Shown: piece after piece, positions 22,153 through 30,212 of the stretch
Position numbering within the stretch: the stretch's first letter is position 1
Layout of the letters: each line of letters begins with the position of its first letter
The notes under the pieces: generated by a model
What the model saw: only the letters and a program-made list of their open reading frames with translations
Databases searched by the model: none
Told to the model about the DNA's origin: nothing
Position numbers and translations under genes: made by a program
NCBI GenBank assembly: GCA_036377075.1
Contig: DASUZB010000289.1
Location: 1-30,435, forward strand
DNA from: DASUZB01 sp036377075
GTDB lineage: Bacteria > Actinomycetota > CALGFH01
Length of the DNA stretch: 30,435 bases
Direction: 5' to 3'

Positions 22153-22686
22153 TTGGGCTCGTTGGAGTGGACCGGCAGGCCGGCCGAGGTCGCCTTCACG
22201 CTCCGCTGGACCTTCGACCGCGGCGAGCTGCAGGAGGCGGTGGGCGCCCAGGGCTCGTTCAAGCGCAGGCTCCTTCGGATCCGCGTGCTGTTCCTGGTGA
22301 CGCTGGTGCTCGCCGCCCTCTCCTTCGCGCTCCATCCGACCGTTGCCGGCTTCGAAGCGATGGCGGGCGTGCTGCTGGCGATGCTGCTCATCCAGGCGCT
22401 GCCGTGGATCTCGGTGCGGCAGCAGTGGCGCGCCAACCCGAGGCTGCAGAGCGAGATCGAGGCCACCGTGACCAACCTGGGCGTGCGCGTCCGCGTCCCG
22501 GGCAGCACCACCGAGCACTCCTGGGACGCGTTCCAGAAGGTGGCCGAGACCGACCGGGTGTTCCTGCTGTCGTTCACCCCCAAGGCCGGGAGCCCGTTCC
22601 TGGCGCTGCCGAAACGCGCGCTGGCCGGTGAGGCCGAGGTCGCGGCGCTGCGTGACCTGCTGCGCCGCAAGATCCCCACCGGCTAG
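22153..22686 (+). CDS. YcxB-like membrane protein
   Basis: 177 aa. An N-terminal strand region (EVAFTLRWTFDRGELQEAV) precedes two TMs (about 42-62, IRVLFLVTLVLAALSFAL, and 65-85, EAMAGVLLAMLLIQALPWI), then a cytoplasmic domain with NLGVRVRVPGSTTEHSWDAFQKVAETDRVFLL and FLALPKRALAGEAE, which is the YcxB/PH-like pattern (a GW-type W in the strand-turn, then FxxxPKR). TTG 22153 is chosen: it follows AGGAGAGG, fits the promoter, and the first ATG (22090) would lie inside that promoter. TTG 22162 is an alternative. Function of the family is unknown. Confidence 0.8.
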   Translation: MGSLEWTGRPAEVAFTLRWTFDRGELQEAVGAQGSFKRRLLRIRVLFLVTLVLAALSFALHPTVAGFEAMAGVLLAMLLIQALPWISVRQQWRANPRLQSEIEATVTNLGVRVRVPGSTTEHSWDAFQKVAETDRVFLLSFTPKAGSPFLALPKRALAGEAEVAALRDLLRRKIPTG

Positions 22687-22717
22687 GGTGGTGCCTTTCC
22701 GAGCGACGGAACGGGTG

Positions 22718-23176
22718 GTGGCGCGCGTGGCGGGTGGCGGGGTCGAGGACGGTGCGGCGGCGCCCGGCGGCGGCCGGGTCGCCCAGCTGCGGCTGGCGGT
22801 CACCGCGGAGGACTACGACCAGGCGCTGCGCTTCTACCGTGACGTGCTCGGCATGCCCGAGGAGGGCACCTTCACCTCCCCCGACGGGAGCGGGCGGGTC
22901 ACCATCCTGGACGCCGGCCGGGCCACGCTGGAGCTGTCGGAGCCCTCCTACGCCGCCTACATCGACGAGGTCGAGGTGGGGCGGCGCGTGGCCGGCCACG
23001 TCCGGGTCGCCTTCGAGGTCGCCGACGCGGCGGCGGCGGCGGGCGCGGCCGTCCAGGCCGGGGCGCGCGTGCTGGCACCGCCGACCACGACGCCCTGGAA
23101 CTCGTCGAACGCGCGGCTCGAAGCGCCGGCGGGCCTGCAGATCACCCTCTTCTGCGAGCTCGGCGACCCCGGCTGA
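22718..23176 (+). CDS. VOC (glyoxalase/dioxygenase fold) family protein
   Basis: About 152 aa with one full VOC domain of two beta-alpha-beta-beta-beta units: VAQLRLAVTAEDYDQALRFYRDVLGM, then VTILDAGRATLELSEP, then HVRVAFEVADAAAA and the closing LQITLFCE. The first metal position reads Gln/Leu where glyoxalase has His, while the last Glu is kept, so metal binding is doubtful and the protein may be a bleomycin-resistance-like binder. Several GTG codons (22688, 22691, 22715, 22718) could be the start; none has a strong ribosome binding site. Its stop shares one base with the next start (TGATG), so the two VOC genes are coupled. Confidence 0.82.
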   Translation: MARVAGGGVEDGAAAPGGGRVAQLRLAVTAEDYDQALRFYRDVLGMPEEGTFTSPDGSGRVTILDAGRATLELSEPSYAAYIDEVEVGRRVAGHVRVAFEVADAAAAAGAAVQAGARVLAPPTTTPWNSSNARLEAPAGLQITLFCELGDPG

Positions 23177-23655
23177 TGCGCTACCGGTCGCTGACCCACG
23201 TGGCGCTGCGGGTGCCGGACCTGCGCCGGGCGGAGGACTTCTACCGCGCCCTGTTCGACCTGCGGGTCGCCTCCCGGCAGGCCGAGGTCGCCGACGGCTG
23301 GCGCGCCCTCCCGGAGGACGCCGGCTGGCGGGAGGCCGAGGCGGCCGGCATCACCCTCGACCTGAGCGTGCTGCACCGCGACGCCCTGCGCCTGGCGCTG
23401 GAGCGGGCCGAGGACGCGGCCGCGGCCGGCGGGCGCCTGGACCACCTAGGCCTGGAGGTCAGCGAGGCCGAGCTGGAGCGGCTCCGCCAGGCGGCCCCCG
23501 GGCTCGGCTGCCAGGTGGTGCGGGAGCGGCCGGGGCTGCTGGTGCTGGACGACCCCTTCGGCGTGCGCTGGGAGCTGACCACCGCCTTCGAGCTGCGCAA
23601 CCCCGGGGTCGTGACCGGGCGGTGGCTCGACGTCCCAATCCCCGGGCGGTCGTGA
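23176..23655 (+). CDS. VOC (glyoxalase/dioxygenase fold) family protein
   Basis: 159 aa. YRSLTHVALRVPDLRRAEDFYRALF is the classic first module with a metal-type His; the second module carries RLDHLGLEVSEAELERL and ends VLDDPFGVRWELTTAF with Glu, so a His...His...Glu-type site is possible. The enzyme could be a glyoxalase-like lyase, isomerase or extradiol-type dioxygenase; the sequence does not decide. Translation is coupled to the upstream VOC gene by the TGATG overlap, so the two may form a heterodimer or act on the same compound. One base separates its stop from the convergent membrane protein gene. Confidence 0.86.
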   Translation: MRYRSLTHVALRVPDLRRAEDFYRALFDLRVASRQAEVADGWRALPEDAGWREAEAAGITLDLSVLHRDALRLALERAEDAAAAGGRLDHLGLEVSEAELERLRQAAPGLGCQVVRERPGLLVLDDPFGVRWELTTAFELRNPGVVTGRWLDVPIPGRS

Positions 23656-23656
23656 A

Positions 23657-24256
23657 TCACCGCGGCGTGGCGCGCAACCCCAGCGCCTGGAGCTCCAAGG
23701 CGGCGAGCGCGTCGTAGCGCCCGGCGGCAAGCGCGCCCGCCGGGTCGTCCGTCACGAGCCTGAGCTGCCGCAACGGCCGGCGTGCCACCGCGCGCAGGGC
23801 GAAGAGGTGCAGGTCCGCGTTGTCGTCGCGCAGCCGCGCGGCAGCCGCCGCCTCGCGCGCCCAGCGGAGCCTCGGCGGCAGCCACAACAGCAGCACCATC
23901 ACGATCGGCACGGCCGCGAGCAGCACGCCGAGCCACCATGCGAGCTGGTGCACGACCTGCTGCTGGCCGTGGGCCGCACCGGCGAGCGTCTGCCCTACCC
24001 CGCCCAGGCGCCCGAACGGGGCGCGCAGCTCCTCCCCCACCAGCGGCACCCGGCCGACCTTGTCGCGGACGGTGCCCATGTTGCTGGCGAAGTCGTTGCC
24101 TGCCTGCTCGACCGCGCGCCCCGGGCCCGCCAGCTTGTCCACCAGCCGGTAGACCGCGACCCCGAGCCACCCCCACCCCGCCACCCAGGCGGCAACCAGC
24201 AGGTCGAGGGCAACCTGCCGCAGCCGCAGCGGCGCCTGCTCGGCATACAGCTTCAT
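23657..24256 (-). CDS. Two-TM membrane protein of unknown function
   Basis: 199 aa. TM1 at about residues 16-38 (VALDLLVAAWVAGWGWLGVAVY), an external or periplasmic-side loop of about 70 residues with amphipathic helices (AVEQAGNDFASNMGTVRDKVG), TM2 at about 108-128 (LAWWLGVLLAAVPIVMVLLLW), and a cytoplasmic tail with LRDDNADLHLFALRAVARRPLRQL. Homologues in actinobacteria are annotated only as hypothetical membrane proteins. ATG 24256 is preferred over 24271 because GGGAGG/AAGG precedes it at correct spacing. The gene runs away from hyuA and shares the intergenic region with the palindromic operator. Confidence 0.78.
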   Translation of the reverse strand: MKLYAEQAPLRLRQVALDLLVAAWVAGWGWLGVAVYRLVDKLAGPGRAVEQAGNDFASNMGTVRDKVGRVPLVGEELRAPFGRLGGVGQTLAGAAHGQQQVVHQLAWWLGVLLAAVPIVMVLLLWLPPRLRWAREAAAAARLRDDNADLHLFALRAVARRPLRQLRLVTDDPAGALAAGRYDALAALELQALGLRATPR

Positions 24257-24320
24257 CCTTGGGCCTCCCATCTACCCGGCCGCCCGGCTCGGTGCCGCCT
24301 GGCGCGGCCTGGTCGATCCG

Positions 24321-24344
24321 GTTGGACGGATAGGATCGTCCAAC
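24321..24344. promoter_or_regulatory. Perfect palindromic operator over the -10 box of hyuA-hyuB
   Basis: Arms GTTGGACG (24321-24328) and CGTCCAAC (24337-24344) enclose the 8-nt spacer GATAGGAT, which itself contains a good -10 hexamer, TAGGAT (24331-24336). The start would fall near 24343, about 22 nt before the TTG start. A protein bound here would block the promoter, so repression is the natural reading. The -35 region is poor. The cognate regulator is not obvious in the window; the LysR site downstream looks different. Confidence 0.6.
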
Positions 24345-24364
24345 AATCGATCTCGGGAGGGCGA

Positions 24365-26383
24365 TTGAGCGACGCGGCCGGTGGCATCAGGGTCGGCGTC
24401 GACGTCGGCGGTACCTTCACCGACCTCGTCGCCCTTGCCGGTGGCGGGATGGTCAGCGTCAAGGTCCCCTCCACCCCTCGCGACCAGGCAAACGGCGTCA
24501 TGCAGGCGATCGGGCTGGCCCGGCTCGCCGGCGCGCAGGTCGAGGTGATCGCCCACGGCAGCACCGTGGCGACCAACGCGCTGCTGGAGCGCCGCGGCGG
24601 CCGCACCGCCCTGGTCACCACCGAGGGGTTCCGCGACCTGATCGAGATCGGCCGGCAGAACCGTCCCGCCCTGTACGACCTCACCCGCGACCGGCCGCCG
24701 CCGCTGGTCCCGCGGGAGCGGCGCTTCACCGTCCGCGAGCGCATGGGCCCGGCGGGCGTGGTCACCCCGCTGGACGAGGGTTCGCTGGCCGAGGCGGTCG
24801 AGGCCTGCCGCGCGGCCGGGGTCGAGGCGGTCGCGGTGTGCCTGCTGTTCGGCTTCCTGCACCCCGAGCACGAGCGCCGCGTCGGCGCGGCGCTGCGGGA
24901 AGCCCTGCCCGGGGCGCACGTCTCGCTCTCCAGCGAGGTGCTGCCCGAGTTCCGCGAGTACGAGCGCTGCGCCACCACCGTCGCCGACGCCTACCTCAGC
25001 CCGCGGCTCGGCGCCTACCTGCGCAGCCTCTCCGGGCAGCTCGCCGAGGCCGGGCTGCCCGGCCCGCTGATCATGCAGTCCTCCGGCGGCGTGGCCGGGA
25101 TCGAGGAGGCCGCCGCCAACGCGGCCGCCTGCGTGCTGTCCGGACCCGCCGGAGGGGTGGTCGGCGCGGCCTGGGTGGCGGGGCTGAGCGGCCACGGCGA
25201 CCTGCTCACCTTCGACATGGGCGGGACCTCGACCGACGTCGCCCCGGTCCGCGGCGGCGCGGTGAGCACCACCACCGAGTCGGTCGTCGGCGGGGTCCCG
25301 ATCCGGCTGCCGATCGTCGACATCCACAGCGTGAGCGCGGGAGGGGGGTCGATCGCCTGGGTGGACGAGGGCGGCGCGCTGCGGGTCGGCCCACGCTCGG
25401 CCGGGGCCGACCCCGGTCCGGCGGCGTACGGGCGCGGCGGCGAGGACCCCACCGTGAGCGACGCCGACCTGTTCCTCGGCTACCTGCCCGACGGGGCCGA
25501 GCTCGGCGGCGAGATCCGGCTCGACCGGGCGCGGGCGGAGGCCGCCCTCGAGCGGCTCGGCGCGAAGCTGGGCCTCGACCCGCACCGGTCCGCGCTGGGC
25601 GTGGTCAGGGTGGCCGACGCGGAGATGGCGCGGGCGCTGCGGGTGATCAGCGTCCAGCGGGGGCTGCACCCCCGCGACCACGCCCTGGTCGCGTTCGGCG
25701 GCGCCGGCGGCATGCACGCCTGCGCGCTGGCGGAGGAGCTGGACATCGGCCGCGTGCTGCTGCCCCAGGCCGCCGGGGTGCTGAGCGCGCTCGGCCTGGC
25801 AATCGCCGACCTGCGCCGCGACTACCTCCGCCCGTTCCTCGGCGCGCTCGACGCGGTCGACCCCGCGGAGCTGGCGGCCGCGTGGGAGCGGCTCGAGGCC
25901 CGCGCCGCCGCCGACGCGGGCGGGGAGGCGCCCGCGCTGGCGCGCCTGGTCGACCTGCGCTACCGGGGGCAGTCGTTCGAGCTGACCGTGGACGCCGGCG
26001 AGCCGGGCGGGCTCGCGGACCGGTTCCACCAGGCGCACCAGCGCCGCTACGGCTACCGGATGCAGGAGGAGCCGGTCGAGCTGGTGAGCCTGCGGGTGGT
26101 GGCGACCACGCCGGTGGCCAAGCCGACCCTGCACGCGGCCGGGGCGACCGGCGCGCCACGGGGGCTCGCGCGCCGCAGCCAGCCGGCACGCAGGCGTTTG
26201 GCGAGCTTCGGCGAGGACGGCTGGGAGGAGGTCGAGGCGGTGGACCGCGGCAGCCTCGAGACCGGCGCGAAGGTGCGGGGACCGGCGGTCGTCGAGTCCT
26301 CGGACTCGACCTGCGTGGTGCGGCCCGGCTGGGACGGCGTGGTGGATGCGGTCGGCACGCTGGTGCTGGAGCGGCGGGCATGA
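24365..26383 (+). CDS. hyuA: Hydantoinase/oxoprolinase family protein, subunit A
   Basis: 672 aa, usual for HyuA, an ASKHA-fold ATPase that phosphorylates its substrate to drive ring opening or carboxylation. N-terminal GIRVGVDVGGTFTDLV is the phosphate-1 motif; HGSTVATNALLERRGG and TTEGFRDLIEIGRQ follow; the second half has LLTFDMGGTSTDVA and VSAGGGSIAW. The same fold is used by N-methylhydantoinase, 5-oxoprolinase and the large subunits of acetone and acetophenone carboxylase. TTG 24365 is the only reasonable start: GGGAGG lies 4 nt before it and the motif begins a few residues later. It overlaps hyuB by 4 nt. The third small subunit of acetone carboxylase is absent, which favours a hydantoinase- or oxoprolinase-type reaction. 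Confidence 0.9.
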   Translation: MSDAAGGIRVGVDVGGTFTDLVALAGGGMVSVKVPSTPRDQANGVMQAIGLARLAGAQVEVIAHGSTVATNALLERRGGRTALVTTEGFRDLIEIGRQNRPALYDLTRDRPPPLVPRERRFTVRERMGPAGVVTPLDEGSLAEAVEACRAAGVEAVAVCLLFGFLHPEHERRVGAALREALPGAHVSLSSEVLPEFREYERCATTVADAYLSPRLGAYLRSLSGQLAEAGLPGPLIMQSSGGVAGIEEAAANAAACVLSGPAGGVVGAAWVAGLSGHGDLLTFDMGGTSTDVAPVRGGAVSTTTESVVGGVPIRLPIVDIHSVSAGGGSIAWVDEGGALRVGPRSAGADPGPAAYGRGGEDPTVSDADLFLGYLPDGAELGGEIRLDRARAEAALERLGAKLGLDPHRSALGVVRVADAEMARALRVISVQRGLHPRDHALVAFGGAGGMHACALAEELDIGRVLLPQAAGVLSALGLAIADLRRDYLRPFLGALDAVDPAELAAAWERLEARAAADAGGEAPALARLVDLRYRGQSFELTVDAGEPGGLADRFHQAHQRRYGYRMQEEPVELVSLRVVATTPVAKPTLHAAGATGAPRGLARRSQPARRRLASFGEDGWEEVEAVDRGSLETGAKVRGPAVVESSDSTCVVRPGWDGVVDAVGTLVLERRA

Positions 26384-27921
26384 GCGCCGACCGGCTCGAC
26401 CCGATCACCCTCTCGGTGCTGAGCAGCGCGCTGGCCGGGATCGCCGAGGAGATGGGCTCGGCCCTGGTCCGCAGCGCCTACTCGGCCAACATCAAGGAGC
26501 GGCGCGACTGCTCGGCGGCGCTGTTCGACGCCGCCGGCCGGATGGTCGCCCAGGCCGAGCACATCCCGGTGCACCTGGGCGCGATGCCCGAGGCGGTCGC
26601 CGCGGTGGTCGCCCGCGAGCCGGCCGCCGGGGACGTCTGGGTGCTCAACGACCCCTACTCGGGCGGCAACCACCTGCCGGACGTCACCATGGTCTCGCCG
26701 TTGGACGTCGACGCAGCGCGGCTCGGCTACGCGGTCAGCCGGGCGCACCACTCCGACGTCGGCGGCGTGCAGCCAGGCTCGATGCCGGCGGGCTCGCGCG
26801 ACATCTTCTCCGAAGGGCTGGTCATCCCGCCGGTCAGGCTCGTCAGTGCCGGCCGCTACGTCCCCGACGTGCTCAGCCTGCTGCTGGCCAACACCCGCAC
26901 GCCGGCGGTCAGGCAGGGCGACTTCCGCGCCCAGATCGCGGCCAACCGCCTGGCGCAGGAGCGCCTCACCGAGCTGGTCGCTCGCTGGGGCCGGGAGCTG
27001 GTGCTCGCCTCCTTCGACGAGGTCATCGCGTACACCGAGCGGCGGACCCGCGAGGCGATCCGGCGCCTGCCCGACGGCGAGTACCGTGCCGCCGGCGAGC
27101 TCGAGGGCGACGGGGTCGGCGACGACGACATCCCGATCAAGGTGACCCTGCGCATCCGCGACGACCAGCTCGAGGTCGACTTCGGCGGCACCGCCGGCGC
27201 GGTCGCCGGCAACGTCAACTGCCCGCTCTCGGTCACCAGGTCGGCCTGCATCTTCGCGCTGCGGGTGCTGCTCAGCGACGACCTGCCCACCAACGCGGGG
27301 ACCTTCGCCCCGCTCGCCATCCGGGCCGAGCCGGGCAGCCTGGTCAACGCCCGGCGACCGTCGGCGGTGGTCGCCGGCAACGTCGAGACCAGCCAGCGGA
27401 TCGCCGACACCGTGCTCGCCGCGCTGGGGCAGGCGACCGAGCTGCCGGCCGCGGGGCAGGGCACGATGAACAACGTGAACATCGGCGGGCGCGGCTGGAC
27501 GTACTACGAGACCATCGGCGGCGGCCAGGGCGCGAGCGGCGCCGGCCCGGGCCCGTCCGGCGTCCACGTCGGCATGAGCAACACGCTCAACACCCCCGTC
27601 GAGGCGTTCGAGCTGGAGTACCCGATGCGGGTGGAGCGGTACGAGCTGGCCTACGGCAGCGGCGGGGCGGGCCGGCACCGCGGCGGGGACGGCATCGTGC
27701 GGTCCATCAGGGTGCTGGAGCCGGCCAGCCTGTCGCTGCTCACCGACCGGCGCCGCCACCCCGCCCCGGGCAGCCACGGCGGCGAGCCCGGCCGGTGCGG
27801 GCGCAACCTGCTCAACGGCCGGCCGCTGCCGCCCAAGGCCAACGTCCCCCTCGCCGCCGGCGACGTGGTGGAGGTCACCACCCCGGGCGGCGGCGGCTGG
27901 GGTCAGGCGCCGGAGGACTGA
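26380..27921 (+). CDS. hyuB: Hydantoinase B/oxoprolinase family protein
   Basis: 513 aa, a normal HyuB length. The N-terminus DPITLSVLSSALAGIAEEMGSALVRSAYSANIKERRDCSAALFD is diagnostic; HIPVHLGAMPEAV, VWVLNDPYSGGNHLPDVT and SRAHHSDVGGVQPGSMP carry the His/Asp residues that bind metal in this family; later come LEVDFGGTAGAVAGNVNCPL, NNVNIGG and the C-terminal TPGGGGWG. ATG 26380 lies in ATGA overlap with hyuA, so the subunits are co-translated. With HyuA it should form an ATP-dependent amidohydrolase, or less likely a carboxylase. The downstream gene is convergent, so the operon ends here. Confidence 0.92.
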   Translation: MSADRLDPITLSVLSSALAGIAEEMGSALVRSAYSANIKERRDCSAALFDAAGRMVAQAEHIPVHLGAMPEAVAAVVAREPAAGDVWVLNDPYSGGNHLPDVTMVSPLDVDAARLGYAVSRAHHSDVGGVQPGSMPAGSRDIFSEGLVIPPVRLVSAGRYVPDVLSLLLANTRTPAVRQGDFRAQIAANRLAQERLTELVARWGRELVLASFDEVIAYTERRTREAIRRLPDGEYRAAGELEGDGVGDDDIPIKVTLRIRDDQLEVDFGGTAGAVAGNVNCPLSVTRSACIFALRVLLSDDLPTNAGTFAPLAIRAEPGSLVNARRPSAVVAGNVETSQRIADTVLAALGQATELPAAGQGTMNNVNIGGRGWTYYETIGGGQGASGAGPGPSGVHVGMSNTLNTPVEAFELEYPMRVERYELAYGSGGAGRHRGGDGIVRSIRVLEPASLSLLTDRRRHPAPGSHGGEPGRCGRNLLNGRPLPPKANVPLAAGDVVEVTTPGGGGWGQAPED

Positions 27922-27963
27922 CGTGGACGGCCGCCCCCCTTCGGAGGCGCGGGAACGCTTCCG

Positions 27964-28884
27964 CTACGCGGTCTGACCGGCAGCGCCGGTCGCGTCCGGG
28001 TGCGCCCGCCGCCAGGCCCGCGCGGCGTCAGCGAGCTCGGCGAGCAGTCGCGCGGGGGCGGGCGGGTCGGGTGGCTCGCCGTAGGTGGCGGCGCAGACCG
28101 AGCGCGCCGCGCCAGGCAGCCGGGACACCCGCACGCCCGGGTCGCGGTGGGCCGCCAGCGCCAGCGCCGGCAGCGTGGTGACGCCGAGGCCGGCCGCGAC
28201 CAGGGCCTGCACCGCGACGAAGTCGTCGGTGGTGAACGCGATCCGCGGGGTGAACCCGGCCGCCGCGCACTGCCGGAGCAGGTGCTGGCGGCACCGCTCG
28301 CAGCCGGCGATCCAGGCGTCCTCGGCGTGGGCGGCGAGCCGTCCGCGACCGCCCGCCTTGGTCACCAGGTACAGCGGCTCGGTCAGCAGGGCGGTGGTGC
28401 GCACCCCGTCGGCGGCGGGCGAGGGCTCGTCCTCGTGGTGGAAGACCACCGCGACGTCCACCTCGCCGGCGCGCAGCAGGCGCAATGCGTCGGGCGGTTC
28501 CGCCTCCACGAAGCGCAGCTCGACCCCTGGGTTGGCGGCGGTGAAGCGGGCCGCGGCCTCCGGGACGTAGGTGCCCAGCGCCGAGGGGAAGGCCGCCAGG
28601 CGGACCCGGCCGGCGCGCAGCCCGGCATGCTCCGCGAGCTCCGCCTCGGCGGCGTCGAGCCGGCCGAGGATCTCCTCGGCCCGCTCCGCCAGCAGCCGGC
28701 CGGCCTCGGTCAGCCGCACGCCGCGCCCCACCCGCTGCAGCAGGCGGGTCCCGGTCTCGGCCTCGAGGCGGGCGAGGTGGTGGCTGACGGACGGCTGGGC
28801 GTAGTGCAGGGCACGGGCCGCGGCCGTGACCGATCCGTGGCGGGCCACGGCGGCGAGCACGCGCAGTCTGGTCAGGTCCAGCAT
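27964..28884 (-). CDS. LysR-family transcriptional regulator
   Basis: 306 aa, standard LTTR size. N-terminal winged HTH (1-60): LTRLRVLAAVARHGSVTAAARALHYAQPSVSHHLARLE; then the linker helix and a periplasmic-binding-like effector domain (about 90-295) with VRLAAFPSALGTYVPEA and LRFVEAEPPDALRLLRAGEVDVAVVFHH. ATG 28884 begins exactly at MLDLTRLRVL; there is no Shine-Dalgarno, and TATGTT 6 nt upstream suggests a leaderless mRNA. The gene is divergent from the dehydratase-like enzyme with a T-N11-A dyad between, so that gene is the likely target; hyuA-hyuB, convergent with it, is a second possibility. Effector unknown. Confidence 0.93.
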   Translation of the reverse strand: MLDLTRLRVLAAVARHGSVTAAARALHYAQPSVSHHLARLEAETGTRLLQRVGRGVRLTEAGRLLAERAEEILGRLDAAEAELAEHAGLRAGRVRLAAFPSALGTYVPEAAARFTAANPGVELRFVEAEPPDALRLLRAGEVDVAVVFHHEDEPSPAADGVRTTALLTEPLYLVTKAGGRGRLAAHAEDAWIAGCERCRQHLLRQCAAAGFTPRIAFTTDDFVAVQALVAAGLGVTTLPALALAAHRDPGVRVSRLPGAARSVCAATYGEPPDPPAPARLLAELADAARAWRRAHPDATGAAGQTA

Positions 28885-28888
28885 GCGA

Positions 28889-28917
28889 CCAACATATCAA
28901 TTCCATCGATCGGTTGG
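28889..28917. promoter_or_regulatory. LysR-type binding dyad (T-N11-A)
   Basis: Imperfect inverted repeat with 10-bp arms (CCAACATATC and GATCGGTTGG, 8 of 10 pairing) around a 9-nt spacer. Its core, ATC-N9-GAT, satisfies the T-N11-A LTTR box. It starts 5 nt upstream of the lysR ATG and lies about 43 nt before the dehydratase start, fitting autoregulation and control of the divergent gene. Confidence 0.55.
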
Positions 28918-28959
28918 CTCGACAAGTGGCATTGGACGCATGGGTTCGGCGGCGGCAGC

Positions 28960-29988
28960 ATGGCCGGTATGCAACCACCGACGCTGAACGACGTCCTGCG
29001 CGCCCGCCGCCTGCTCGCCGGGCAGCTGCCACCCACCCCGATGTGGTCGTACCCGGCACTGGACGCGGTGGCCGGCGCGACCGTGTACGTCAAGCACGAG
29101 AACACCCAGCCGGTCGGGGTCTTCAAGGTCCGCGGCGCCCTCAACCTGCTCGCCGGCCTCCCCGGCGAGCAGCGCCGCCGGGGCGTGGTGACCTACTCGA
29201 CCGGCAACCACGCCCAGTCGATCGCCTACGCCGCCCGCTCGCACGGGGTGGACTGCCGGGTGGTCATGCCGGAAGCGGCGAACCCGGTCAAGGTCAGGGC
29301 GGTCGAGGCGCTCGGCGCCACCGTGGTGCTCCACGGCGGCGACCTCGCCGGGGCGCAGGCGCACGCGCAGCGGCTCGCCGGCGAGCTGGGCGCGCGGCTG
29401 GTCAGCCCCGCTGACGAGGCGGCGCTCATCGCCGGGGTCGGCACGCTCTACCTGGAGGTCTTCGAGGCCGTGCCCGACCTCGACGCGGTCGTCGTGCCGG
29501 TGGGAAGCGGCACCGGAGCGGCCGCCGCCTGCCTGGTCGCCGCGGCGCTGGCGCCCGGCTGCCGGGTGGTGGCGGTGCAGTCGACGGCCTCCCCCGCCGC
29601 GCACGACTCCTGGCGCGCGGGCCGCTGCCTGCAGCGGCCCGACCGCACCGCGGTCGAGGGGCTGGCCACCGGCAGGGGGTTCGCGCTGCCGCAGCAGCTG
29701 CTGCGCCGTGGCCTGGCCGACTTCGTCCTCGTCCCCGACGCCGAGATCGGGGCGGCCCAGCAGCTGCTGGCCAGCCACGCCCACACCCTCGCCGAGGGCG
29801 CCGGGGCGGCCGCGCTCGCCGCGGTCCTGGCCGGCGACGGCTTCGCCGGGCAGCGCGTGGCGGTGGTTTGCAGCGGCGGCAACGCCTCGCCGGGTGAGCT
29901 CGCGGCGCTCGCCGCGTCCCATGGTGAGGACCGCGGGCGCGGGCGGCGCCGGCGCCCGGAGGGTCAGGCGGTGGCGACGGCGCTGTAG
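28960..29988 (+). CDS. PLP-dependent threonine/serine dehydratase-like enzyme
   Basis: 342 aa fold-type II PLP enzyme, as in catabolic threonine deaminase or serine racemase. The PLP lysine is Lys56 in VGVFKVRGALNLL; then YSTGNHAQSIAYAARSHGV, the phosphate-binding glycines VPVGSGTGAAAACL, and the PLP-ring segment VAVVCSGGNASP. There is no C-terminal ACT domain, so it resembles the short catabolic forms rather than biosynthetic IlvA. ATG 28960 or ATG 28969 may be the start; neither has a good ribosome binding site. Position beside LysR and hyuAB suggests amino-acid or ureido-acid catabolism, but the substrate is not readable. Its 3' end overlaps the SDR remnant by 25 nt. Confidence 0.9.
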   Translation: MAGMQPPTLNDVLRARRLLAGQLPPTPMWSYPALDAVAGATVYVKHENTQPVGVFKVRGALNLLAGLPGEQRRRGVVTYSTGNHAQSIAYAARSHGVDCRVVMPEAANPVKVRAVEALGATVVLHGGDLAGAQAHAQRLAGELGARLVSPADEAALIAGVGTLYLEVFEAVPDLDAVVVPVGSGTGAAAACLVAAALAPGCRVVAVQSTASPAAHDSWRAGRCLQRPDRTAVEGLATGRGFALPQQLLRRGLADFVLVPDAEIGAAQQLLASHAHTLAEGAGAAALAAVLAGDGFAGQRVAVVCSGGNASPGELAALAASHGEDRGRGRRRRPEGQAVATAL

Positions 29989-30212
29989 CCGCCGTCGATG
30001 GTGAGCACCGTGCCGTGGACGTAGCGCGACTCGTCGCTGGCCAGGTAGACCGCGGCCTGGGCGACCTCTGCGGCGGTGCCGGGGCGGCCGGCCGGCGACC
30101 GTCGCGCGACCGCGTCGAGCGCCTCGCCGGGGCCGCCGATGCCTTCGGTGGCCACCAGGCCCGGAGCGATCGCGTTGACGCGCACCCCCCGCGGCCCGAA
30201 CTCGGCCGCCCA
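29964..30212 (-). pseudogene. C-terminal remnant of a short-chain dehydrogenase/reductase (FabG-like)
   Basis: The frame reads WAAEFGPRGVRVNAIAPGLVATEG, then AAVYLASDESRYVHGTVLTIDGGYSAVATA, the unmistakable last third of a classical SDR. The Rossmann GxxxGxG, the catalytic Ser and the YxxxK are missing because similarity stops at about 30212, where a methyltransferase tail in another frame takes over. The GTG at 30185 would give only 73 residues without an active site, so the gene is broken. It is convergent with the dehydratase gene. Confidence 0.78.

Noticed and set aside
27922..27963. Possible terminator between hyuB and lysR (GCGGGAA...TTCCGC)
   Set aside because: The stem is short with a bulge and overlaps the lysR stop region; too weak to annotate.
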